The translations under genes were made by a program, and so were the position numbers. Shown piece by piece: positions 21,207 to 30,800 of a stretch of 64,000 nt of DNA. A model generated the notes under the pieces. It was not told the DNA's origin and searched no databases. It was given only the letters and a program-made list of their open reading frames with translations. Source of the stretch: Pseudoalteromonas phenolica. GTDB lineage: Bacteria; Pseudomonadota; Gammaproteobacteria; Enterobacterales; Alteromonadaceae. The stretch lies in the NCBI RefSeq assembly GCF_005886345.1, contig NZ_PNEC01000014.1, forward strand, positions 62,001 through 126,000, given 5' to 3'. Every line of letters starts with the position of its first letter. The stretch's first letter is position 1.

Positions 21207-22373
21207 ATGAAAAAGCTGCTCATTTCCCCGTCAAAAATGGCATTGGGTGAACAAGAAAGTCAGATTTACCAAAACATTCTTAAGCAATCTACCGAGATAA
21301 GTTTGAATCTGATGGCAGTCAAAGTAGAAAACCACCCAGAAGACTTTTTGGGTTGGTGCTATGAGTTATTAGATGTGGCAAAAAACCGCATCAACTTCGA
21401 TTTACTCGATGATAACCAGCTTCCGACAGTAAAAAAACTACAAGATTTGTTAATTTCTGCCATCAGTTTTTTACAGCTTAAAACGCTACGTATTGCACCT
21501 TGGCCGGTAATCTGTGGCTTCATCGAGCAACATAAAGACATATTAGCACTTGAAGAAAAATTAAAGCTAACCAGCTACTTAGCACCGATGCGCAGCACGC
21601 CATTAAAAGAGATGATCGCCGAAGACCGTTTAGCGTTTACTGGTAAACATGCTGCTAGTTTAGATACCAGCGTGTACAACTTCGACGTTGAGTGGTTTGC
21701 GTCAACGAAGAGCGCCAAAGGGTTCCACCAGCTATTAGCAGACTTACCTGGCGCATTTGATGACGCCCTTGCGAACATTCCTGCTGAAGGTGACGTAAGC
21801 GAGCAAGACTATCAAGCATTTATGATTGGTTACTTAAGTGCGTTTGCGGGCACAGACGAAAAACCAACCCTTGCGCCTGCTACACGCCTATTATCGATGC
21901 GTCGCCCGGATGTGTTCACACCTATTAGCAACAACCGACTAGATGCACTTTGCCAAGCATTGGCTATTAGCCGTTTAAATAACCGTGACTTTGAGCGCTA
22001 TTGGTCAGATGTTGTGATGAGCGTCCGCACTATGCCTTGGTTTGCAATGACGACTGAAAACGGCGAATTAGAAGAGCAACTCGCCAGCATTAAAGCACTA
22101 CTGCCTTGCTTCTTCTATTATGCTGACAAAGACACGGCTGATAACTCTAACTATATTAAGTTATTAAATAAGCCTGTGCGTAGTAGCCGCAGCGGTGGCA
22201 CTAAAACAGTTCGTCGCGGTAAAGAGTCAGCAGAGGTATTGGTGGATCGCGCACTTGCTGATGAAAGCATTCCTGATCATATTCGCGATAAGCGTGACTC
22301 AATCATCGCAGAGGTTGAAAAAGGCCGCAGCGTGGACGAAACCATCGGCTTGATGCGCGCTATCTTTGGCTAA
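21207..22373 (+). CDS. Protein of unknown function, about 388 residues
   Basis: A soluble protein with no signal peptide, starting MKKLLISPSKMALGEQESQ. The frame opens at a GTG (21189), but the ATG at 21207 looks like the natural start. I do not recognise it. Features: a central stretch ATRLLSMRRPDVFTPISNNR LDALCQALAI, faintly like the region of restriction or DNA-binding proteins that reads 'KLL..PD.FPI.D.R'; a basic serine/arginine segment (about 325-345, RSSRSGGTKTVRRGKES); and a helical C-terminus. Stands alone between asmA (divergent) and the TorF porin. Confidence 0.7.
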   Translation: MKKLLISPSKMALGEQESQIYQNILKQSTEISLNLMAVKVENHPEDFLGWCYELLDVAKNRINFDLLDDNQLPTVKKLQDLLISAISFLQLKTLRIAPWPVICGFIEQHKDILALEEKLKLTSYLAPMRSTPLKEMIAEDRLAFTGKHAASLDTSVYNFDVEWFASTKSAKGFHQLLADLPGAFDDALANIPAEGDVSEQDYQAFMIGYLSAFAGTDEKPTLAPATRLLSMRRPDVFTPISNNRLDALCQALAISRLNNRDFERYWSDVVMSVRTMPWFAMTTENGELEEQLASIKALLPCFFYYADKDTADNSNYIKLLNKPVRSSRSGGTKTVRRGKESAEVLVDRALADESIPDHIRDKRDSIIAEVEKGRSVDETIGLMRAIFG

Positions 22374-22418
22374 CCTTTAGATATATAAGATTAAGCACAA
22401 AGAAATAAATATTCTCCG

Positions 22419-22446
22419 TTGCACGATATGCGCAAATATCGTGCAA
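22419..22446. promoter_or_regulatory. 28-base perfect inverted repeat upstream of the TorF porin
   Basis: TTGCACGATAT and ATATCGTGCAA form a perfect 11-bp inverted repeat around GCGCAA. No T run follows it on either side, so it is more like an operator or RNA hairpin than a terminator. It lies about 170 bases before the porin start and 45 bases after the unknown gene. Confidence 0.6.
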
Positions 22447-22615
22447 GACATTATTCCTTTCGCACTAAAGCTGTGCATAAATTTTCTAATCAAAAAATAT
22501 CATTTATAAAAAAACATTAATAATCAGATAATAAACTATATTAATATAGACATACGAAAAGTGGTGCACGCATTGCTTTTAAAATTAGGAAAAATTAGCC
22601 CACATAGGAATGAAG

Positions 22616-23281
22616 ATGAAAAAGACAACCTCTATCTTGCTTAGCTCACTATTACTCGCAACTTCTACCGCAAGTTATGCTGAAGTCACTGCAAATATTG
22701 CAGCAAGCTCAAATTACTTCTGGCGTGGTATCACTCAGTCAGCTGATGGTGCAGCCGTATCAGGTGGCATTGATTATGGCAACGACTCTGGTTTTTACGC
22801 TGGTACATGGGTATCAAACATCGACTTCGGTGGCAAAGAAAGCTACGAGATGGATTTTTATGCGGGCTTTAGTGGCTCTGCTGGTGATATTGGCTACGAT
22901 GTTGGCTATGTCTATTATGCTTACCCAGATGCCGAAGGCAGTATCGACTTTGGCGAGTTATATGGTGAAGTGAGTTACGACTTTTTAAGCGCTAAGGTTA
23001 GCTACTTAAGTAATGCTCAGAGCGGCTCAACCGCTGAAGAAGACATGCTTTATATCGAATTAAACGCTGCATTTAATGTTTTCACAGACACTGAGCTTGG
23101 TTTACACCTTGGTCGTTCAAGTGGTGACACTGTGAATGAATGGTATTCTGAAGACAGCTATATGGACTACGGTTTTAGCTTAAGCAAAGATGGCTTCACA
23201 TTTGGTGTCATTAAAACAGACCTTGAAGCCGATGACGATATGAAAGCTTACGTTAGCTATGCTTTAGACTTCACACTTTAA
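22616..23281 (+). CDS. TorF family putative porin
   Basis: 221 residues. Signal peptide MKKTTSILLSSLLLATSTASYA then EVTANIAASSNYFWRGITQS, the conserved start of the TorF / Gcw_chp family. The rest alternates aromatic and small residues as in an outer membrane beta-barrel and ends in a C-terminal LDFTL strand. Likely a small channel; substrate unknown. Two ATGs lie close; AGGA touches the first (22610) and sits six bases before the second (22616), so the second is preferred. Confidence 0.8.
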   Translation: MKKTTSILLSSLLLATSTASYAEVTANIAASSNYFWRGITQSADGAAVSGGIDYGNDSGFYAGTWVSNIDFGGKESYEMDFYAGFSGSAGDIGYDVGYVYYAYPDAEGSIDFGELYGEVSYDFLSAKVSYLSNAQSGSTAEEDMLYIELNAAFNVFTDTELGLHLGRSSGDTVNEWYSEDSYMDYGFSLSKDGFTFGVIKTDLEADDDMKAYVSYALDFTL

Positions 23282-23300
23282 GTATTAATTTACTGTCAGA

Positions 23301-23333
23301 AGTCAGTTTAGAAAGTTTACTAAACTGACTTTT
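23301..23333 (+). terminator. Terminator after the TorF porin
   Basis: AGTCAGTTTAG and CTAAACTGACT form a perfect 11-bp stem, followed by TTT, 20 bases past the porin stop and before the convergent purT end. Confidence 0.8.
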
Positions 23334-23343
23334 AGATGAATTG

Positions 23344-24531
23344 CTATAAAATAGGTGACACTATACTCGCCGCATTTTTAGCTTTACCAACAGCTTGCTC
23401 AACGCTTTCTGCTTTCGCCAAAGCAACCCCCATTCGGCGCGTCCCGCTCACTTCTGGTTTACCAAACAATCGTATATCTGTATAAGGCTGTGCAAGGGCT
23501 TCTGCAACTTGATCAAATTGCACTTGCTGAGATTCTCCTGACACCAGTATTACACTTGATGCTGAAGGCCCATATAACTCAATATTTGCAATTGGTAATC
23601 CTAAAACTGCACGTACATGTAATGCAAACTCACTCAGGTTTTGCGAAATCAAAGTTACCATGCCTGTATCATGAGGACGAGGCGATACCTCACTGAAGAA
23701 AACATCATCACCCTTAATAAATAGCTCTACCCCAAATAATCCTCGGCCACCCAAAGCGGTTGTGACTTTTTCAGCGATCTCTTTTGAACGAGTTAAAGCA
23801 AGCTCACTCATAGCTTGTGGTTGCCAGCTTTGCTGATAATCACCGCCTTCTTGCACATGGCCAATCGGTGCACAATAGCTTGTACCATTAATATGGCGAA
23901 TAGTCAGTAATGTGATCTCATAATCAAAATCGACAAAACCCTCAACAATCACGCGCCCTTTACCTGCTCTGCCACCTTCTTGGGCATATTGCCATGCAGT
24001 CGTAATGTCTGCTTTAGTTTTTATTACGCTCTGCCCTTTTCCTGAAGAACTCATGATTGGCTTAACCACACAAGGCATACCAATTGCGCTTATGGCTGAT
24101 TCAAAGTCTGCAAAGTTATCGACAAACTCATAAGGTGAAGTCGTTAAATTTAGCTCCTCAGCAGCTAAACGGCGAATACCCTCTCGATTCATGGTTAACT
24201 GAGTCGCTTTTGCGCTAGGCACGACAGTGAAGCCTTGTGCTTCTAAGGCGACGAGTCTATCAGTGGCAATTGCTTCTATTTCTGGCACGATATAATCTGG
24301 TTGCTCTTGCTGAATGATGGCCTCTAACTTTTCACCATCTAACATAGACAAAACATAGCTTCTGTCTGCAACTTGCATCGCTGGAGCGTGCTCATACCTA
24401 TCTAATACAATGACTTCACAGCCTAAGCGTTTAAATTCAATTACTGCTTCTTTGCCAAGTTCTCCACCTCCGCAAAGCAACACCTTGCAGGCTGTTACAG
24501 AAAATGGCGTGCCTAATGGTTTAATCTTCAT
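23344..24531 (-). CDS. purT: Formate-dependent phosphoribosylglycinamide formyltransferase (GAR transformylase 2)
   Basis: 395 residues, ATP-grasp enzyme that makes formyl-GAR from GAR, formate and ATP in purine synthesis. N-terminal nucleotide-binding fold with [23 protein letters not shown]-grasp core with [16 protein letters not shown] and the metal-binding [15 protein letters not shown] motif. Length equals E. coli PurT (392). Starts behind AAGGA. Downstream of the FAH-family gene on the same strand with a 44-base gap. Confidence 0.96.
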   Translation of the reverse strand: MKIKPLGTPFSVTACKVLLCGGGELGKEAVIEFKRLGCEVIVLDRYEHAPAMQVADRSYVLSMLDGEKLEAIIQQEQPDYIVPEIEAIATDRLVALEAQGFTVVPSAKATQLTMNREGIRRLAAEELNLTTSPYEFVDNFADFESAISAIGMPCVVKPIMSSSGKGQSVIKTKADITTAWQYAQEGGRAGKGRVIVEGFVDFDYEITLLTIRHINGTSYCAPIGHVQEGGDYQQSWQPQAMSELALTRSKEIAEKVTTALGGRGLFGVELFIKGDDVFFSEVSPRPHDTGMVTLISQNLSEFALHVRAVLGLPIANIELYGPSASSVILVSGESQQVQFDQVAEALAQPYTDIRLFGKPEVSGTRRMGVALAKAESVEQAVGKAKNAASIVSPIL

Positions 24532-24575
24532 AATTTATCCTTGGTAAATTAAAACCAACCTATTTGAGATTGGGA

Positions 24576-25235
24576 TCAGTCGATTGTAACGAATGCATTG
24601 ATAGGAGAGTAGGTTTGATATTGCAATTGTAACTTATCGCCATGATGTAATACGCCAACCCCTTCAGGCGTACCTGTTAATACAAGATCTCCAGGGCAAA
24701 GCGTAAAGTGCTCAGTAATTTCTTTTAAAAGTCGCTCGATACTAAATAACATCAGCTGTGTTTTGCCATATTGCTTTAGTTCGCTGTTTTGCCAGTAATT
24801 ATATTCAGCACTAGCCAGTTCAGTGGCAGATTCTAACTGATAAAAAGGTGTGACTGGACAGCTGCCATCATAGGCTTTGGCACGCTCCCAAGGATGACCT
24901 TTGCTTTTAAGCTCGCTCTGCACATCACGTAAGGTCAAGTCGAGGGCGAGCCCAACTCCGGCAATTTTTGTCAGAACATCTTTATCACCGTATGAAATAG
25001 TCTCGCCAACTAACAAGGCCAATTCGGCTTCGTAATGGTGTTCACCTAAGCGTTTAGCAAGCTTAATCTCTTTGAAAGGCTGCAAACAGGTGCTGGGTTT
25101 AATAAATAGAATAGGTCGACTCGGGATCGGGTTATTCAACTCTTTCGCATGCGCCGCATAGTTGCGCCCAATACAAACTATCTTGCCCGTCGGTAGGTTG
25201 ATCGCCTCGCCTGTGTGCCATTGATGTTGATACAT
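24576..25235 (-). CDS. Fumarylacetoacetate hydrolase family protein, YcgM-like
   Basis: 219 residues, the length of E. coli YcgM. Starts with KIVCIGRNYAAHAKELNNP, has metal-ligand acidic residues in HHYEAELALLVGE and ALDLTLRDVQ, and GHPWERAKAYDGSCP. Members of this subgroup act on beta-ketoacids (acylpyruvate hydrolysis, or oxaloacetate decarboxylation or tautomerisation), using Mg or Mn. The exact substrate here is not inferable. GGAG-type ribosome binding site. Confidence 0.88.
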   Translation of the reverse strand: MYQHQWHTGEAINLPTGKIVCIGRNYAAHAKELNNPIPSRPILFIKPSTCLQPFKEIKLAKRLGEHHYEAELALLVGETISYGDKDVLTKIAGVGLALDLTLRDVQSELKSKGHPWERAKAYDGSCPVTPFYQLESATELASAEYNYWQNSELKQYGKTQLMLFSIERLLKEITEHFTLCPGDLVLTGTPEGVGVLHHGDKLQLQYQTYSPINAFVTID

Positions 25236-25374
25236 ACGCGCTCCTTTTTTGATACCTTTTCATCTACGTCGAGAGGTTAACATGACCGTATTATTTTTAA
25301 GGTTTATTTATTGAACCTTAAACATTCATCAAAGTTATTTTAGCTATTTGAAATCGCTCCACTTAGAAAAGTGA

Positions 25375-25395
25375 AGGCCTCTACAAGAGAGGCCT
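25375..25395 (-). terminator. Hairpin downstream of the ABC/M1 relic
   Basis: AGGCCTCT and AGAGGCCT, 8-bp stem with a 5-base loop; on the minus strand followed by TTCACTTTTC. A probable terminator of the old transporter operon, about 45 bases after the relic's stop. Confidence 0.55.
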
Positions 25396-25438
25396 ATATT
25401 GATTGAACTGAGCTATCATTGAATATAGCTCATACACA

Positions 25439-25921
25439 TTACAGAGACTTAATATTATCGCCGGTCTCTTTATCGATGAGTTTTACAAATGGGTCGATAC
25501 CAGCAAACTTAGGTAAATCCCTAACTTTAAGTTTGATCACATTATCACTCGTTGTAATGCTGTGCTTTTGCAGATACATCACATTCTCACCTTCATTGAT
25601 GTCATCAGGATCGGCTTTGAACAGAGCAATATGATCAAGTAAGTCATAGGCACTGACGCGTGGATACACACCAAAATCTTGTGGTAAATACCCTAAGCGC
25701 TCACGTAGCGCCTTTGGCTGTTCGAGTATGTTTATCCCATCAAACTCAATACTGCCGGAGTCTGCGGATTGTAATGTCGCAATTGTTCGCATAAGTGAAG
25801 ACTTACCCGCGCCATTCGGCCCCAGCAATCCATACATACCTTTTGGAATATCTAAATTAACTCCACGTAACGCATGCACACCATTATCATATGTTTTTGA
25901 AAACCAAGTTATTTTAAGCAT
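25439..25921 (-). pseudogene. Deletion-fusion relic: ABC ATPase N-terminus joined to an M1 peptidase/permease C-terminus
   Basis: 160 residues. Residues 1 to about 92 are the start of an ABC-2 type ATPase: Walker A GPNGAGKSS, Q-loop LGYLPQDFGVYP. The ABC signature, Walker B and switch histidine are absent. From about residue 94 the sequence (GENVMYLQKHSITTSDNVIK, then AGIDPFVKLIDKETGDN) instead resembles the C-terminal end of 'ABC transporter permease / M1 aminopeptidase' proteins, as I recall them (AGIDPYNKLIDR). The simplest reading is one in-frame deletion removing the rest of the ATPase and the following genes. Still has a good ribosome binding site (AGGGAA), so it may be translated, but it cannot be a working ATPase. 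Confidence 0.75.
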
Positions 25922-26072
25922 TTACATTCCCTTTTTAGAACAAATAAGCAGCAACTGTTCTAGCAGCTTTACGATACAGGTACAATTAATGCCCTGCTAA
26001 CAATTGCAATAATTTGTGAACACTGAAACACTGAATCTCAGATACAAAACAAGAATACCAAGGGGATGAAAA

Positions 26073-26750
26073 ATGCAAGACCATGCTAACCGACCACTAA
26101 CCGATTTTATAGAGTATCCACAAGACGAGATGCTGAGCCGCGCTGAAAGCTTTTTAGATAACTGTAAGCGTCGCCACACTATTCGCAGTTTTAGCGACCG
26201 TCCTGTACCAAAAGAGATCATCGAAGCCTGCATTAAAGCCGCAGGTACTGCACCAAGTGGTGCCAACCATCAACCTTGGCATTTTGTCGCGATCCACTCA
26301 GCTGATGTAAAAAAGCAAATTCGCCAAGCCGCAGAAGACCTAGAGCGCTCTTTTTATGAAGGTCGAGCGGGTGAAGAATGGCTAGACGCCCTGAAGCCAT
26401 TAGGCACTGATGCACAAAAACCGTATCTTGAGCACGCGCCTTGGTTAATTGCTGTGTTCAGTCAAAAGAAAGGCGGTATTCACACTGAAGATAAAAACAC
26501 TAACTACTATGTGCATGAGTCTGTGGGCTTAGCGACAGGCTTCTTAATTCAAGCGCTACATAATGCCGGCTTAGCAACGCTGACACATACACCAAAACCG
26601 ATGAGCTTCTTAACCGATATTTGTGGCCGTGACCGTGACAATGAGCGCCCTTATATGTTGTTGATTGCGGGTTACCCAAGTGAAGATGCGACCGTGCCAG
26701 AGCACGCTTTAGTGAAGAAACCAATCGAAGAGATTGCAACGTTTTTATGA
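26073..26750 (+). CDS. Nitroreductase-family flavoprotein, iodotyrosine deiodinase-like
   Basis: 225 residues. FMN-binding parts: CKRRHTIRSF (about 31-40) and AGTAPSGANHQPWHFV (about 57-72). Aligned from memory to human iodotyrosine deiodinase, its active-site lid residues Glu157, Tyr161 and Lys182 match Glu91, Tyr95 and Lys116 here, at a constant offset of 66, and the tail GYPSEDATVPE matches GYPSKEATVPD. So it belongs to the IYD branch, which reductively dehalogenates halotyrosines, rather than to general nitroreductases. Role in a marine bacterium is unknown; reductive removal of halogens from tyrosine is a reasonable guess. Start behind AGGGGAT. Confidence 0.85.
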   Translation: MQDHANRPLTDFIEYPQDEMLSRAESFLDNCKRRHTIRSFSDRPVPKEIIEACIKAAGTAPSGANHQPWHFVAIHSADVKKQIRQAAEDLERSFYEGRAGEEWLDALKPLGTDAQKPYLEHAPWLIAVFSQKKGGIHTEDKNTNYYVHESVGLATGFLIQALHNAGLATLTHTPKPMSFLTDICGRDRDNERPYMLLIAGYPSEDATVPEHALVKKPIEEIATFL

Positions 26751-26767
26751 AGAATGCGCTCTAAAAG

Positions 26768-26795
26768 AAGGCCACATTTAAGTATGTGGCCTTTT
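26768..26795. terminator. Bidirectional terminator between the IYD-like gene and the RND operon
   Basis: AAGGCCACAT and ATGTGGCCTT with a 6-base loop, A-rich before and T-rich after, lying between two convergent genes. Confidence 0.88.
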
Positions 26796-26817
26796 ACTTA
26801 TGTAACCGTTCCGTCTC

Positions 26818-27876
26818 TTAAATCGCAGGCTTCAATGCGATTTTCTCGCCCGCTTCTAACCCTGCCAGTACTTGCACGTCACTGTTATTTACGGCTTCAC
26901 CTAAGAGAACATAGCGCTTTTGCAATTGTCCTTGCTCAACCACTTCAACCATAGTTAATTGCCCATAACGTTTCACCAGTTTACGCGGGATCACAATGGT
27001 AACTTGCTCTTCGCCAGGCAGAAAGACTTGCGCATACATGCCCGGTTTTACTTCTTTAGCAAAACCAATATCAAGTTTGATGGCAAAACGACGCGCTTGT
27101 TTATCGGCAACCGGGACAATTTCGCTGATTTGCGCATACTCGGTTAGACCAACGGCAGGCACAAACACTTTTAACTTATCGCCAACTCGTAAAAAAGCAG
27201 CTTGTTGTTCGCGCACCGGCGTGTGAACTTGTAGCTTAGTCGGGTTATACAAAGACACAATCGCCATACCTGGGCTCAGCATAGTACCAGGCTCTTGTAA
27301 GCGCTCTACCACTTTGCCATCAATTGGCGCATGAATTTTGGTGTATCCCAAGGCAACTTGTGTGCCTTCAAACTGCTGAACCAAAGCCGCCGACTGCGCT
27401 TCTAGTTCATTCACTTTGGTTTGCCATTCATCAACCTGATTTTGTGCCACAAGCCCTTGGGCTTTTAGTGCAACCACACGTTCTAATTGCTTTTTAGCTT
27501 GTGCAAGCTGGGCGTCATTGGCGCTTTGCTGAGCCTTAACTTGCTGAACTTGTGTTTTTAAGTCAGCATCATCAAGGGTTGCGATTAACTGCCCCGCTGA
27601 TACAGTATCGCCCGCACGTACATGTAAGGTTTTTAACTGCGCCAGCACACGACTCGACACGCGCGTATTAAACTTGGCATCGACGCTGCCGCTGACGACT
27701 TCAGCGCTTTTTACCGCTTGCAAACTCACGGTATGAGTTTGACCATTATATTCTTCAGCAAGGGCTTTTGTGCCCGCTGGCATTTTTTCGTTAAACACCC
27801 CAGCCATGGCCGCAATGGCAATCGCTAACACGCCCATCGCCGCACTGATCCCTGCAATTTTAGTTACTTGTTGCAT
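26818..27876 (-). CDS. RND efflux periplasmic adaptor subunit
   Basis: 352 residues. N-terminal membrane anchor or signal (about 5-27), then a biotinyl-lipoyl-like half (LHVRAGDTVSAGQLIATLDD), a helical hairpin (about 100-150), the second lipoyl half (GYTKIHAPIDGKVVERLQEP GTML) and a beta-barrel domain. It links the inner membrane pump to an outer membrane channel, which is not encoded here. It overlaps the end of the pump gene by 17 bases, so they are translated together. Third gene of the repressor-pump-adaptor operon. Confidence 0.9.
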   Translation of the reverse strand: MQQVTKIAGISAAMGVLAIAIAAMAGVFNEKMPAGTKALAEEYNGQTHTVSLQAVKSAEVVSGSVDAKFNTRVSSRVLAQLKTLHVRAGDTVSAGQLIATLDDADLKTQVQQVKAQQSANDAQLAQAKKQLERVVALKAQGLVAQNQVDEWQTKVNELEAQSAALVQQFEGTQVALGYTKIHAPIDGKVVERLQEPGTMLSPGMAIVSLYNPTKLQVHTPVREQQAAFLRVGDKLKVFVPAVGLTEYAQISEIVPVADKQARRFAIKLDIGFAKEVKPGMYAQVFLPGEEQVTIVIPRKLVKRYGQLTMVEVVEQGQLQKRYVLLGEAVNNSDVQVLAGLEAGEKIALKPAI

Positions 27877-30800
27877 CTTGCTGCCCCTGTTGCTCGGTTG
27901 ATTTGAAAACTAAGAAATACACCACTGGCACCACTAACAACGAGAAAATCGTTGAAGCGATAATGCCAAACATAATGGCCAAAGCCAGCCCGCTAAATAC
28001 GGGGTCGAGGATGATCACCGCATTACCCAATAAAGTCGTGCCTGCGGTGAGTAGCACTGGGCGCATACGCACTTCACCTGCGCGCACCAAAGCTGCTTTT
28101 AATGCCATGCCTTCAGCTCGAGCCTGATTGATAAACTCAACCAAAATAAGTGAATTACGTATTACGATGCCTGCCAGTGCTATCATGCCTATCATAGCCG
28201 TGGCAGTGAATAAAATAGGCTCAGGTGCGCCCGCAATCACGCGTTCGCCAAACTGATTTAGCGCCCAAAAGCCCGGCATAATACCAATCATGGTCAATGG
28301 AATAGCTGACATAATTATCAGCGCTAAACGGTTCGAGCCCGTTTGCATACGCAATATGATAAATATCGCCGTGAGGGCAAAAGCAAAGGCAATACCCATA
28401 TCTCTAAACACATCAACGGTAATGCGCCACTCACCTTCGCCACCAAAGCTATAGCTGGTGCCTGTAGGCATTTGCCACCCTTGTGTGCCGCCTGAGTTTA
28501 AGAAAGTGCGCGTTTGCCAAGGTTGGTAACCTTCCTCAGTGCGATTTTCATCTGCAACCACATCGGCGATAACTCCTGCTGGCGTACGACCATTTAACTC
28601 CGCCATGACATACACCACGGTTTGCAGGTCTTTGCGCATAATCGGCTGTTCAACATGATGTTGTTGCCACTGACCAAGTTCAGACAGTGCAACCAAAGGT
28701 CGTGCCGCACTATCTAGGCCATAATCATTGGCGACTTTACTTAATGCCTGTTGACCCGTTAACTGCACGGCCGCCAAAGACTGCCATTGATTGCGCACTT
28801 CATAAGGTACTTGCAGTTGCACTGGTACGGGTATGGCTTCGTACGGAGTATATAGTACTCCTGCTGGCATACCTTGGCTGGCTATCTGCAGGGTTTGGCT
28901 AATATCTTGGGTGCTAATGCCTGATAACGCGGCTTTTTCTTTGTTCGTCACAAAACGCGCAAGAGGGGCGAGCTCTGCAATAGAGGTGTCGACTTCAACT
29001 ACATGGGGTTCTTTTGCTAAACGTTTCGCAAGTGTGTTTGCCGCCTCATGATGCACTTGTGTTTCAACAAATGGATCGGCGGTGACTTCGGCCACTAAAG
29101 TATTTAACACTGGCGGACCCGGTGGCACTTCGACCACTTTGACCTTGATGCCATTTTGATTGAACCCGACCAACGCCTGACGTAAACGCAATACCACCCC
29201 ATGAGATTGGTGGTCGCGCTCGGTTTTATCGTTAAGTAATACGCGCAAGTCAGCAAGATGCGGAGCATGACGGCGGTAATAACCGCGCACCATACCATTA
29301 AAGTCCATACTCGAAGGTTGACCGACATAAGCCGCAACCGCGGTGATTTCGTTAAGCTGCCACACGGCTTGTTGTACTTGTCGTGCCACCAAGCTGGTTT
29401 GCTCCAGCGAACTACCCTCTGGTAGCTCAACCAATATTTGCACTTCATTCTTGTTATCAAACGGCAGTAACTTAAGCGGCACCGCCCTAAATACCGGTAA
29501 ACTGGCGCTCAGCATAAACAGCACCAATACCGACCAAAGTAACCACTTTGCTTTCGTATTCGAGTCTAATAGCGGCATCAATAACTTGCTATACAGACTC
29601 TTGCCTTCACCGATTTCAGGCTCTTCAATTTCATGGCCTTTAAGCAGCTTTTTGGCAAGCCAAGGCGTGACAAAGAAGGCCACGACGGTTGAGACCACCA
29701 CACTCACAGGCACATTAAACGCCATCGGTGCCATGTAAGGGCCCATCATGCCAGTGATAAATGCCATCGGCACAAATGCCACCGCAATGGTTAACGTCGA
29801 CATCAACAACGCCACTTTAATCTCACTCATCGCGCCAAGAATACGCTTGCTTGACGAGTCTGATTGCTTACCATGCTTTAAGAAGCGGCTGATGTTATCG
29901 ACGCCCGTAATTGGATCATCAACTAATAAACCTAAAGACAAGATAAGCGCGAATAAGGTGACACGGTTAATGGTATAACCAAAGGCAAAATCTAGCGCCA
30001 GTGTAATGCCATAACAAATAGGCACAGCGAGGCCAACCACAATCGCTGGGCGCCAGCCTAGAAAAACCCCGACAAAAACCACCACTGTAAAGACCGCAAA
30101 GGCCAAGCTCACAGTGAGGTTATTTACTTTTTCATTGGCCGTTTCGCCGTAATTGCGAAGTACTTTGAAATCCACTTCATCGGGCAGTAACTCAGCTTTA
30201 AGTTGCGCCATTTTGGCCAGCGTTTGCTCGGCTACTGCGACAGCATTACTGCCTTTTTGCTTGGCAACGCTGATGGTGGCAAGGGGTAAATCTTGCTGTG
30301 CATCATCAATGGCCAACCACTGATATTGATTTGGCTCGCTTGGGCCATCGGTGACCGTTGCGACATCTTTTAATAATACTTGCTGACCGTTCACGACATT
30401 CACCGGCAGGCTCGCCACTTGTATTACATCGCGAAGCACATCGCCCGCTTGAAGTTGGATCTGTTGCTTGCCCTTCACCAGATGACCGACTTGCTGCAAT
30501 TGATTCGACACTTGCAGCGCGCGTAATACATCTAAAGGCGTGGTTTGGTATGCAGATAGCGCACTGATGTCTAAATCGACTTGAACTTGGCGGGTGCGAC
30601 CTGCGAGCACCTCAATGGCACTGGTATTAGGAATTTTTTGCAGGTGATTTGATAGCTCTTGAGCAAAACGCGTAAGTTCATAGTCGCCATATAAACGGGG
30701 GTCTTGTGAGTACAAGCCCAACATTAAAATTGGCACATCATCGACTTCTATGGGTTTGATCTGCCAATTGCTGATCACCGGCGCCATTTGCTCTTGATGC

